Positions 32,782 through 41,194 of a stretch of 64,000 bases of DNA are shown in pieces (position 1 is the first letter of the stretch; the number at the start of each line of letters is the position of its first letter). Where the stretch lies: NCBI GenBank assembly GCA_017624715.1, contig JAGAMN010000064.1:1-64000 (forward strand), given 5' to 3'. Position numbers and translations under genes: made by a program. This DNA is from Oscillospiraceae bacterium. GTDB lineage: Bacteria; Bacillota; Clostridia; Oscillospirales; Oscillospiraceae. The notes below the pieces were generated by a model that saw only the letters and a program-made list of their open reading frames with translations, made no database searches and was not told where the DNA came from.

Positions 32782-33567
32782 ATGAACAACGTCAACAAAA
32801 CCCTTTATATCCCCCTCTATGGAAAAGCCTACGTCAGCCACAGGGGCATCATCCTCCGCGACCCCACCGCTGAGGCAATCTGGGCCGCCGAGGGCTTCCC
32901 CCTGAAAGGAAAATCCCGTTCCAAGTGGCTGGCCTGTTACATGGGCATGCGCGCGGCGGTCTTTGACCGCTGGCTCGCACAGCAGATGGAAGCCCAGCCC
33001 GATGCGGTGATCCTCCATATGGGCTGCGGCATGGACAGCAGAATTCATCGTGTCGGTACCCGGAGACATCGCTGGTTTGATATCGACTTCCCGGATGTGA
33101 TCGCCCAGCGGAAGCTGCATTATGAGGAATCGGAGAATTATCAAATGCTGGCCGCCGATGTCAGAGATGATGGTTGGCTGAAAGCGATCCCTGCGGAAAA
33201 TGCCATCGTGGTCATGGAGGGTGTCAGCATGTACCTGCGCCTGAAGGAGCTCATGGACCTGCTCGCCAGGCTCCGGGAGCATTTTGAGTCCGTCAGTCTG
33301 CTGATGGATTGCTACACAGAGTTCGCGGCAAAAGCCTCCCGGTATAAAAACCCCGTCAACGACGTAGGCGTGACCCAAGTCTATGGGCTGGATGAACCAA
33401 AGATTCTGGAAGCCGCGGGACTGCACTTTTCAGGCGAGCAGGACATGACGCCCCGGGAGATGGTGGCGAAACTCAGCGGTATGGAGCGGGTGGTTTTCAA
33501 AAAGCTCTACGCAGGCAGTATTGCAAGGAAAATGTATCGGCTGTATGAATTTAAGAAAGATGCCTAA
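32782..33567 (+). CDS. Class I SAM-dependent methyltransferase (TcmP/leucine carboxyl methyltransferase-like)
   Basis: A 261-residue protein. The AdoMet motif MGCGMDSRIHR near residue 77 matches the GCGxDxR signature of the LCM/TcmP-like O-methyltransferases, and VVMEGVSMYL near residue 143 is the equivalent of the family's second motif. The start at 32782 follows an AGGAGG site. It is divergent from a TipA-like MerR regulator, so it may be a regulated resistance or detoxification gene (inference). The substrate is unknown. Confidence 0.87.
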   Translation: MNNVNKTLYIPLYGKAYVSHRGIILRDPTAEAIWAAEGFPLKGKSRSKWLACYMGMRAAVFDRWLAQQMEAQPDAVILHMGCGMDSRIHRVGTRRHRWFDIDFPDVIAQRKLHYEESENYQMLAADVRDDGWLKAIPAENAIVVMEGVSMYLRLKELMDLLARLREHFESVSLLMDCYTEFAAKASRYKNPVNDVGVTQVYGLDEPKILEAAGLHFSGEQDMTPREMVAKLSGMERVVFKKLYAGSIARKMYRLYEFKKDA

Positions 33568-33570
33568 GCA

Positions 33571-33604
33571 AAGGGCGTGCTGCAACCCAGCACGCCCTTC
33601 TTTA
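33571..33604. terminator. Terminator between the methyltransferase and xre genes
   Basis: The stem AAGGGCGTGCTG / CAGCACGCCCTT is followed by TTTATTTT; it serves both convergent genes. Confidence 0.9.
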
Positions 33605-33850
33605 TTTTACTTCCTGAAGCAGCTCTTCATAAGAAACGCCCAATACCCTTGCCAAATACACCAGCTCAATATCCGTCACAAAGCGCTTGCCCGCTTCCAT
33701 GCGCTGAATCGCATTTTTGTCTATATCCAGACCCAAAAGCTGCAATGCATCCGCAAGCTCTCTCTGAGATTTTTCCATTTTTTTACGATAATGGGCGATC
33801 TGTTTTCCACAAACGTTGTTGCGGCCATCACTTGTTTTGTTCGTAAACAT
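33602..33850 (-). CDS. XRE-family helix-turn-helix regulator
   Basis: A small 82-residue DNA-binding protein: QIAHYRKKMEKSQRELADALQLLG, then DKNAIQRMEAGKRFVTDIELVYLARVLGVSYEELL, the Cro/C1 five-helix fold. I chose the ATG at 33850 because AAGGG lies 8 bases upstream; an ATG at 33871 lacks such a site. It is divergently transcribed from the RpoA-CTD-like gene at 33975, with a perfect 19-base palindrome between them that is its likely operator. Confidence 0.88.
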   Translation of the reverse strand: MFTNKTSDGRNNVCGKQIAHYRKKMEKSQRELADALQLLGLDIDKNAIQRMEAGKRFVTDIELVYLARVLGVSYEELLQEVK

Positions 33851-33918
33851 ATTTGTTTCCCTTCTTGACATTCTGTGCTTGTCATTAAGGAAAGTATATG
33901 TTAAAATACCGTTGTAGA

Positions 33919-33937
33919 TGACATTTACTAAATGTCA
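33919..33937. promoter_or_regulatory. Perfect palindromic operator between xre and the alpha-CTD-like gene
   Basis: TGACATTTACTAAATGTCA has two 9-base arms around a single C. It lies between divergent genes and fits a homodimeric XRE repressor site. Confidence 0.72.
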
Positions 33938-33974
33938 CTCACAAAACAAAAGCCATCGAAAAGAGGGAATCAAG

Positions 33975-34295
33975 ATGGAACAGTCGCAGCATGATCCGTA
34001 TTACAAAGGGTATATCGCCGACTATCGGGACGGCATCCGAGATGGCGTCTGCGGTAAATCTGCAAAAGCTACTGAAATGGATATCACAAAACTACCAATT
34101 CAAGCAATGGCCCTTTCCACGCGGGCCCATCATTGCCTCTCCCAGGCAGGCTGTACGTATATTGCAGACGTTGCGTCGCTCAGCGAGCTTACCATCGCAA
34201 CCATGCGGAATATGGGTGCAAAAACCGCCGCGGAAGTCGCCCATTGGCTAGATATGCACGGCATTTATTACACCGCCTGGAGCGCATACCTGTAA
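33975..34295 (+). CDS. Small protein with an RNA polymerase alpha C-terminal-like domain
   Basis: A 106-residue protein. Residues 40-95 (IQAMALSTRAHHCLSQAGCTYIADVASLSE...MRNMGAKTAAEVAHWL) closely follow the helix-hairpin-helix pattern of the RpoA C-terminal domain (LS.R..N.L...GI..i.dL), without the alpha N-terminal domain. The alpha-CTD binds UP elements and activators; a stand-alone copy could recruit or titrate regulators. The ATG at 33975 is preceded by GAGGG. It is divergent from an xre gene with a shared palindrome. Confidence 0.72.
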   Translation: MEQSQHDPYYKGYIADYRDGIRDGVCGKSAKATEMDITKLPIQAMALSTRAHHCLSQAGCTYIADVASLSELTIATMRNMGAKTAAEVAHWLDMHGIYYTAWSAYL

Positions 34296-34304
34296 GCGCC
34301 TTTC

Positions 34305-34398
34305 TGGTACGCCGGAAGGGACTCGAACTGGTGGTTCCGCTCCGTCAAGCCGTCGCGACTGACTGTCCACCGGACAGTCAGATTTTATAGTTCGAGTC
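34305..34398. repeat. tRNA-end-like structured element at the edge of the accessory region
   Basis: On the minus strand 34330-34305 reads like a tRNA 3' end: a GTTCGAGTCCC T-loop followed by a CCGGCGTACCA acceptor end, but without a matching 5' half. The 9-base inverted repeat GACTCGAAC (34320-34328) / GTTCGAGTC (34390-34398) encloses a second hairpin, CTGACTGTCC / GGACAGTCAG. It may be a mobile structured repeat or an attachment-site relic. The composition shift begins here. Confidence 0.55.
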
Positions 34399-34412
34399 TG
34401 TCAAGAAATAAA

Positions 34413-34447
34413 AATAATCCGAACCCGCAAATGTGGTTCGGATTATT
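34413..34447. terminator. Terminator of the DISARM-like operon (bidirectional)
   Basis: A perfect 13-base stem AATAATCCGAACC / GGTTCGGATTATT is followed by T-rich sequence on both strands. The rest of the gap to 34556 has no ORF or recognisable site. Confidence 0.85.
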
Positions 34448-34556
34448 CTTCTTTGGCATAGACTACGCTATTTGATACAATGCAACACCAAACCGCAGAG
34501 CGTTGCGTATACTCGTTAATAATTTGGGCAATCTGTTTTATTTCGATCAACTGCTC

Positions 34557-36863
34557 TTAAAAAACAAGTATTCCCATCAGCCAATCATGAATGCTCTTAA
34601 CGTAGCTATATTCATCCACTGGGACGCTATAGCTCTCTTTAGATAACTTATTCATGATCGAGTTAACTCTCAAAATCCAGTCAGTCTTAGGATCCTTTCC
34701 TCCAACCAAATGAGTTTCCTCAGGCCGTACAAAGGTATCCTCAAAGAACAGCGACCAGTTTTTTCCGTTAAGAATAATCTGTTTACATTCAGAAAGCGTA
34801 ACGTAGTTCCATATCGGAATATCAATTTCTTCGCCGGTACTTGTTACATGGACATACATCGCCTCATCAGCCTCACCCTTTGCCCGGGTATAGATATTCT
34901 TGGGTAATCCCTTGATCAGCCAACTATCTCCATAATAATCGCAAAGCCGTTCTGAAATAAGCAGCTTAACTTTGGATTCAATCTCACGCAGCATGGACTT
35001 GGTTTCTTCGTTGTATACCTTAGTCTCATTCTGCCAGAACTCTTCCAATCCTTCCGGTTTGAAATCCGGACGCATATCAGCAATCGCCTTTTGGTATGCA
35101 CGCCAGAAGCGGGTATCCGCACCACCACCAAAATAGCCACGAAGATCCTTGCGCTGCTCCGTATTGAGATTATTGATATAATCGGTTAAGGGTTTGAGAT
35201 AATAGCGGATCAGTCCAAACATATCATCTAGCTCCTGCGTTTTGGGCTGGATCATACCCTTTTCCACCAGCATATTGACCACATCGTCAATGACACGGAT
35301 AACAGCCTGGATACCACGATTCATGGTGAGCATTCCGCTATCCCTGTCGCCCCTGTCCCATTCGTCCAAACAAGTTTCTCTGATATACAGCAAGCATTTC
35401 TCCAGGAATGGGTAAAACAGATCACATGTTTCCTGGTTATCCTTGCAATCAAATGTACCTTCCTTTTGCAGCACATTTTTCTTTCCGTAACTATCAAAAA
35501 ATCTACATTTCTTCAATGCGGCCTGGATAGCTTCAACAGTGATGCAACGGATGGGAGTTAACTCGTTTTCGCCAATAACAACCCGGGAATTAAGGGGAGA
35601 TGTCGGTTCCTCACCCAGCATCTGTGCGATTTTAGAGCGAAGCGCCTGGCGCTGCTCACCAAAATCCGGAGATTCCCAAAGCATATCAGCATTCAGCGTT
35701 ACACGCAGAGATTTGGGAACAGCTTTCTGGTTTTCGTTAATATCCATAAACAGCTTAATCTGTTCAGATCGCTCCAAATCTACAAATGCAACTACCGGGA
35801 TTGTATTTGTTTCCGCGTAGAGAGAATCGGAATATCCATAAAGACGGTGCTGTCCATCAATTATATATGCTGACCGATACCGCTTGGGGATATGTAAAAT
35901 ACCTATTTTGGAAATGGTGCTATCAACCTTGGAGGAGGACTGATCAAAAGCAAGACCCTTTCCGTTTGTATCGATGCTGATAATTATGGAGTTGGGGAAG
36001 TAACCGCCGTCATTGATGAAAGAACGCACTTCCTGGAGACGCTTTTTCTTTATCAGTCGCTGGTATGTAGGCATCATATTTTTGTTGGCCTCAGAACGAT
36101 GCAGTACATATCCAATTTTCAACAATTTTTCCGGTTCGATTGAGAAAGAGTAATAGGTATATCCACCCATTTTTCCCTGGATTGCCGGTACACGGTCATC
36201 CATATTTTTGATTTCCTGATTTGCAAAAAGGCTACCCAGAAGCTGATACCGGGAGCAGGAACCCAAATGCTTAGCTAGGTCGGTGTAATATTCAACTATT
36301 GTATCGCTGAAATACGCCATACCCGCTTTATCCAGCAAAGCAAGGTCTCTCCGATTCATGATATAGTTATGAGAAGCCCAAATAAACTTTGTCTTTCTTC
36401 CCGGGAACTGCCGAAGGACTTCTTTCCTGATGCCGGGTATTTTTTTGCTAAAGTCTGTGATTTCTGCCGTAAAGTTGCCTTCAATCATTACATCAGCCGC
36501 ATGGCATACGACAAGCAGTACTGTTTCTTCATCTACAGCCATGACACAGATTCGTTCTTTCAGCTCATCCTCATTAAAATCATAGGAAATAGCCATGCCG
36601 TTATCTGCATTCATGCCTGAGAATCCCATGCTGGCAAACAGCAGCCAGATCCGATCCTCAAACTGTTCTGCAATAGGTTTTTCTTTGGCGACACCGACAT
36701 ATTTGGGACTTTTATAATCCTTACATTTCTCCCATCCGGCATCAATATGTTCCGGAAGTTCCGAGGATAGGATTTTTTTCGTGATAAACTGCTTCTTGTG
36801 GGCACTTTTCGCAGTTGCCAGCTGCTTGTCATAAACCAATTGGTTCCAATCCGTTCTAGCCAT
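34557..36863 (-). CDS. DGQHR-domain (DndB-like) protein with N-terminal nuclease-like region
   Basis: A 768-residue protein, last gene of the six-gene operon. The DGQHR motif is at residues 336-340 and a second family-like segment, FMDINENQKAV, at 372-382, as in DndB/DpdB-type proteins linked to DNA modification. Residues 60-130 (FEDRIWLLFASMGF...VDEETVLLVVCHAA) resemble a restriction-endonuclease fold, but the expected Asp/Glu-x-Lys positions are replaced, so it may be catalytically dead. The C-terminal 350 residues are unassigned. The ATG overlaps the methylase stop by one base; AAGGAG lies upstream. Confidence 0.82.
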   Translation of the reverse strand: MARTDWNQLVYDKQLATAKSAHKKQFITKKILSSELPEHIDAGWEKCKDYKSPKYVGVAKEKPIAEQFEDRIWLLFASMGFSGMNADNGMAISYDFNEDELKERICVMAVDEETVLLVVCHAADVMIEGNFTAEITDFSKKIPGIRKEVLRQFPGRKTKFIWASHNYIMNRRDLALLDKAGMAYFSDTIVEYYTDLAKHLGSCSRYQLLGSLFANQEIKNMDDRVPAIQGKMGGYTYYSFSIEPEKLLKIGYVLHRSEANKNMMPTYQRLIKKKRLQEVRSFINDGGYFPNSIIISIDTNGKGLAFDQSSSKVDSTISKIGILHIPKRYRSAYIIDGQHRLYGYSDSLYAETNTIPVVAFVDLERSEQIKLFMDINENQKAVPKSLRVTLNADMLWESPDFGEQRQALRSKIAQMLGEEPTSPLNSRVVIGENELTPIRCITVEAIQAALKKCRFFDSYGKKNVLQKEGTFDCKDNQETCDLFYPFLEKCLLYIRETCLDEWDRGDRDSGMLTMNRGIQAVIRVIDDVVNMLVEKGMIQPKTQELDDMFGLIRYYLKPLTDYINNLNTEQRKDLRGYFGGGADTRFWRAYQKAIADMRPDFKPEGLEEFWQNETKVYNEETKSMLREIESKVKLLISERLCDYYGDSWLIKGLPKNIYTRAKGEADEAMYVHVTSTGEEIDIPIWNYVTLSECKQIILNGKNWSLFFEDTFVRPEETHLVGGKDPKTDWILRVNSIMNKLSKESYSVPVDEYSYVKSIHDWLMGILVF

Positions 36864-37681
36864 TATGTGGAACTCCTTTCCGGAATATTTGTAAAAATAT
36901 ATTCTTTCACTTTTCCGCGATACGACTTTTTACCGCCGATCAAACTGTTACGTTCAAGTGTGACCATTCTGCCTTTGTCTTTAAAAATTTCCAAAATTGT
37001 TTCATGGGCCGCATTTGTCATAATGTAATAGGCACCCACTTTGTTGATGTGATCAATCAATCCAGCAAGGCGGCGCTGGTCTTCAAGGGAAAACCATGTA
37101 GAATTATATCCCACAAACCCAGTGTCTTCTTTTGATACCGTATATGGTGGGTCTAAAAAGATCAGATCGCCTTTCTGTATTTTGGGTGCAATGGTAGCAA
37201 AATCTTGGCATAATATTTCGAATCCATCAAGCTTGGCTCCAACATCCAAAAGGCGCTGATAGTTCACAGTGGCATTTTTATGTCCATAAGGGACATTATA
37301 CTTGCCCTTCTTGTTCACACGATAAAGGCCGTTAAACGAGTTGGCATTTAAATACAAAAAACGTGCAGCCCTTTGATATTTATCTTCGGGTTCACTTTCC
37401 CGAATTATGTAATAGCTATCTTCGTCCGATTTGTATTCCTTCAAGTAATTGATAATTCTATTCGGGTCGTCTCGTACTGCACAGAATGTATTAACCAATT
37501 CCTCGTTAATATCCGAAAGACATCCTCCTTTAGGAAGGTTCAGAGAGAAGAAAATTGATGCACCGCCCATAAAAGGTTCATAATAATTATTATATTCAAG
37601 TTTTTCGGTAAGCTGGGCAACATACGGAACAAGCCATGATTTGCCACCTGCCCAACGAATAAATGATGTTATAGGTGCCAT
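36863..37681 (-). CDS. Dam/DpnIIA-type DNA adenine N6-methyltransferase
   Basis: A 272-residue class D12 adenine methylase. Motif I FIRWAGGKSWLVPYV (residues 7-21), YYEPFMGGASIFF near 33 and the catalytic DPPY at 177-180 are intact. It transfers a methyl group from AdoMet to adenine in DNA, probably marking self DNA for the neighbouring helicase/nuclease genes. It is a Dam/DpnM-like enzyme, not the larger DrmMI type known from class 1 DISARM. The ATG overlaps the upstream stop by one base (TAATG). The target site cannot be predicted. Confidence 0.93.
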   Translation of the reverse strand: MAPITSFIRWAGGKSWLVPYVAQLTEKLEYNNYYEPFMGGASIFFSLNLPKGGCLSDINEELVNTFCAVRDDPNRIINYLKEYKSDEDSYYIIRESEPEDKYQRAARFLYLNANSFNGLYRVNKKGKYNVPYGHKNATVNYQRLLDVGAKLDGFEILCQDFATIAPKIQKGDLIFLDPPYTVSKEDTGFVGYNSTWFSLEDQRRLAGLIDHINKVGAYYIMTNAAHETILEIFKDKGRMVTLERNSLIGGKKSYRGKVKEYIFTNIPERSST

Positions 37682-39270
37682 TATTTTTTCCTCACCAATT
37701 CTATCAAATAGTACTTTGCTCGTGTATAAGCAATATAGTTGATGTTTTCAGAAGTACTTTGATCATGGATATAGATAACCAGGTTGGCCTCAAGTCCCTT
37801 GTACTCATCAACAGAATACACACTAACTTCATTTTCCGTCTGTGGCGGCCCCGATACAAACATCCATTTAGCAATTCCCTGGGGGAACAATGATATGAAT
37901 TCATCCTTGGATTCCGTAAGGATAACTAAGGAATCATTCTTCAGGTATTCATCTTCCAAATACCGTTTGAGTAGAGTCTCAAGGAACAGCACCAACTGTC
38001 CCTGTTCCGTAATGATTTCTGTAACCGGAGAAGGTCCTTCTACAGGATTTGCGATCATATCTGTGCCCAGTTTTGTTTTTTCCGCCACCCAATTATAGAT
38101 ATTGGCTGTATTTCTAATGTTTTCATGCAAGAGATACGGTGGCTCGGCAATAGCAAAGCCAGCGCCAAAGCTGTCTTCACGCAAAACCTGAACATCATCA
38201 TAGAACACACCCAACCTTGAGTTGTTCTCATCGGATAGGAGCTTACGGATAATTTCTGCCCATTCCACTGTAAAGTCCTGCGCTTCGTCTATAAAAATAG
38301 CGTCATATTGGGGAAGCGCCGCCACCAGACTATCAGAGATTCCCCTATACAGCGGGGCTTGGTATTTATCCGCATTTTCTGATATCAGTGCGAACAGAGA
38401 TCGCATATCATATACGTCAACACTATTTCCAACGTGTTGCTTGACCATCTCTGCAAGCGGCTTGGATGCACAAGCAAAAAGCACCCTTTGCCCAGATCGA
38501 TCAGCTTCAGCCAGGGCCATTTTCATGGCAATCCAAGTCTTTCCAGTTCCAGCACCACCGCGAATATAGAATTGCCGTACATTAGACAAAAGATAGATAT
38601 AGCTATCCTGGACACGATTAATTACACTCAACTGCCGATCTTTATATCGGATAAGGGCACCTGCCGCAGCCGAAATAGCTATCCTATCCCGTATCAATTC
38701 CAAAAATGCCCGGTGCTGGCTAATGGGGTAGATGCGGCGTCCATACGCCTTTCCGGCCCATAGGCGAAACATTTTTTTAATCTTGTCATGTAAATTGTTG
38801 AGATCATTGCTGTCGATCGTACATGTTCTGTCCCGATGACTTAATTGAAGGTCTTCCCCTACAGGATAAAACGGAAAAATAACACCCGCTCCGTGAATGC
38901 CAGCATACCTCATGTTATATTTGCTGGAAAACACCTGCGCAAAGTAGTACATGTTTTTCTCAGCCTGCTCATATGGAGAGATCTTCAACTTGCGCTCACC
39001 GTGGATCGCATCCGAAAGATACCAAATATTATCCTCAATTCTGATTCCGCTTCCACCCTTAACTTCCAAGCACAGAAAGCCGTAGTCGGGACTGGCAATA
39101 ACGAAATCCGCTTCGGATTTTACAAGTCGCCCTGCATAATAGCTTGTCCAGCTTACTGAATAGAAGACGTCAAATGAATCCGGCAGTTGATTCTTCAACT
39201 CCTGATAGACTATCCGCTCAGAATCCGTTGGTAAATATTCATTTATATTTTTCGGATACATATTAGCCAT
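37681..39270 (-). CDS. NERD-nuclease/superfamily 1 helicase fusion
   Basis: A 529-residue protein. Residues 15-120 form a NERD domain, a nuclease-related fold, with the putative catalytic set in SEADFV (D55) and LEVKGG (E69, K71). Residues 210-529 are a UvrD/DUF2075-type helicase: Walker A GGAGTGKT at 238-245, Walker B FIDEAQDF at 326-333 and a C-terminal AYTRAKYYLI segment. I chose the ATG at 39270, two bases after the drmB-like stop and with GGGAG upstream. It could supply the nuclease activity that DrmC provides in classic DISARM (inference). Confidence 0.87.
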   Translation of the reverse strand: MANMYPKNINEYLPTDSERIVYQELKNQLPDSFDVFYSVSWTSYYAGRLVKSEADFVIASPDYGFLCLEVKGGSGIRIEDNIWYLSDAIHGERKLKISPYEQAEKNMYYFAQVFSSKYNMRYAGIHGAGVIFPFYPVGEDLQLSHRDRTCTIDSNDLNNLHDKIKKMFRLWAGKAYGRRIYPISQHRAFLELIRDRIAISAAAGALIRYKDRQLSVINRVQDSYIYLLSNVRQFYIRGGAGTGKTWIAMKMALAEADRSGQRVLFACASKPLAEMVKQHVGNSVDVYDMRSLFALISENADKYQAPLYRGISDSLVAALPQYDAIFIDEAQDFTVEWAEIIRKLLSDENNSRLGVFYDDVQVLREDSFGAGFAIAEPPYLLHENIRNTANIYNWVAEKTKLGTDMIANPVEGPSPVTEIITEQGQLVLFLETLLKRYLEDEYLKNDSLVILTESKDEFISLFPQGIAKWMFVSGPPQTENEVSVYSVDEYKGLEANLVIYIHDQSTSENINYIAYTRAKYYLIELVRKK

Positions 39271-39272
39271 GG

Positions 39273-41183
39273 TCACATCTCCCAAAAACCAATAGACGGA
39301 GCCCCCGCACCATCAATGGAGTACAGGTATTTCCGACCTAATTCTGCATTAAAATGATTACATGAGATTTCCGGAATGATCAAGCATGCACTACATGCAG
39401 AATGATCTCTTTCCGTACAAATCGGATCAAATACACAGAATTTTGATTCATCATATACTTTTTTCAAAAAGTAAGCATAATTGGATTCTGCCATTCCGGA
39501 CAGGGCTCCCAGAGGAATGCCCTGACTGGTTTGCGCGTAAATAAAAATACTGGCTGTTTCCACAATGATGCTTTCGGTGAGAGAATTACTGGAAAGTCCA
39601 CTGAGTTCACCGGCGGCTTTCATCAATGCATGAGACATCGAATGCAACAGTGCAAAAACATATTTTGTTATGATTTCACTGTCATCAATTTCACCGAACA
39701 TAGAAATAACATCACTGTGAACATATTCAGCAAACCATTTTTTCACAGAAATATCATCATCCAAATCAGGCAACTGCTCTTCGCTGGTAATGCGGTTGGC
39801 ATACAGCCATTCAATAATCCTTCTTTGGCTTACTTCAAAGAGAATGCCTTCTGTATCCAGTTTGGCTCCATAAACGAGGTTTTCTGTGCCATCCCTGGTT
39901 CTATCATAGGCATTCAATTTTAGCCTGCAATTCTTATTTGCGGAGTTCTTCGGATCGGCTACCTTTCGGGAGTAGCCATATGTGCAGTTGATTATTTGAA
40001 TATCGCACGCTACCTGCATGTTCTTTATGCCGAGTCTCTTGTGCATATCCAAAATTTCCTGTGGGGAATCGATAAACTCCATCTCCAACTGCCGCTGAAT
40101 AGAATCATCAAGAGATACAATCCGTTTTGCGTATTTCAATGTGTAGTATTGCATCAGCTTGAACGAAAAATGATTCAGCCATTCCACATATCCTGCCGGG
40201 TTCCCCGCCTTTTTTCTGGAGAAAAGATCGTCGCAAATTGCAACATACCGTTCAACGCTACCGTTGTTCGGGCTATTCTTAAGCATATTGCTGACTGCGC
40301 TTTCGAACATTTCCTGCGGCAGCATGCCGGCGTCGATTAGGCTCTGTACCTGTTGTTCAATAGCCTTTCTCTGTGCGTCACTCTTGAATGCATCGCTGAA
40401 AGCCAACTCAACATTGTCCAGAATATGCTCATAGTCTGGGGTTGCGATTTTCCCAAACCATCTGGACACGATGACTTTTTGAGCATCAAGACCTTTTTTG
40501 TAAAACTGGCCACTTCTTTTGTCTACAAGATTAATTACCCGCAGGGTGAATGGCTTGTAGTTCCTACCAGAATTTGCGTTATCTGGAACCAATCTGGAAT
40601 TACAATTGGGGCACATTTGGACGAATTCTGCAGGTTTATCCACACGGCCGCTTCTGTAAAACATTTTATACTGTGTTTCGTTAGGACGGTATTTAAAATC
40701 CTTTACTCCCTGCACATAAGGAGTCCGGATTGGCTGCGCATAACCGCATTCACAGGTATAGATCATCTGCAACTGCTTTACAGCCATTTTTCCGCATTCA
40801 GGATTTCTGCATTTCCATGTGTACTTATCAACTGCATTCGGATTGCGGAGTTCATGAACCGTTCCACAGGAACTACAGTAAAAGACCAGCGGTGACATCT
40901 CACCGATAATATCCGGAATTCCCTCTCTGCAGGCGGGTTCAACAATTGAAAATGAATGTACCCCAGGAGTAACATCAAATGCGCTGATGTCACCGCCACG
41001 GTCACCGAATAACTTTATTTGCCGCTTGATTTCGTCCTCAATAAAATCTTCGTAAATACCGTCCATTTTCATGTAATTCCAGTTATTAATTCTCGCAGAA
41101 ACCGCTCTTTCGGAATCACCTTTTTCTGATATCCACATTTCCGGCAAGAATCTGTATACCGCTTGGGTTTTACTTCTTTTCAT
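39273..41183 (-). CDS. DrmB-like DUF1998 protein
   Basis: A 636-residue protein resembling DrmB of the DISARM anti-phage system. It has an N-terminal zinc-ribbon-rich part (CSSC at 103-106, C125/C130, C144/C146, CPNC at 191-194). The DUF1998 signature is near residue 512, HSMSHALMKAAGELSGLS, with a downstream CSACLIIPEISCNHFN Cys cluster. In DISARM, DrmA and DrmB form a DNA-loading complex. It starts 11 bases after the DrmA-like gene with GAGG upstream, so the two are co-transcribed. Confidence 0.83.
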   Translation of the reverse strand: MKRSKTQAVYRFLPEMWISEKGDSERAVSARINNWNYMKMDGIYEDFIEDEIKRQIKLFGDRGGDISAFDVTPGVHSFSIVEPACREGIPDIIGEMSPLVFYCSSCGTVHELRNPNAVDKYTWKCRNPECGKMAVKQLQMIYTCECGYAQPIRTPYVQGVKDFKYRPNETQYKMFYRSGRVDKPAEFVQMCPNCNSRLVPDNANSGRNYKPFTLRVINLVDKRSGQFYKKGLDAQKVIVSRWFGKIATPDYEHILDNVELAFSDAFKSDAQRKAIEQQVQSLIDAGMLPQEMFESAVSNMLKNSPNNGSVERYVAICDDLFSRKKAGNPAGYVEWLNHFSFKLMQYYTLKYAKRIVSLDDSIQRQLEMEFIDSPQEILDMHKRLGIKNMQVACDIQIINCTYGYSRKVADPKNSANKNCRLKLNAYDRTRDGTENLVYGAKLDTEGILFEVSQRRIIEWLYANRITSEEQLPDLDDDISVKKWFAEYVHSDVISMFGEIDDSEIITKYVFALLHSMSHALMKAAGELSGLSSNSLTESIIVETASIFIYAQTSQGIPLGALSGMAESNYAYFLKKVYDESKFCVFDPICTERDHSACSACLIIPEISCNHFNAELGRKYLYSIDGAGAPSIGFWEM

Positions 41184-41194
41184 ATCTTCTTACC

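Noticed and set aside
34305-34330. A functional tRNA gene
   Set aside because: Only the 3' end resembles a tRNA; the T-stem does not pair and there is no D-arm or anticodon arm.
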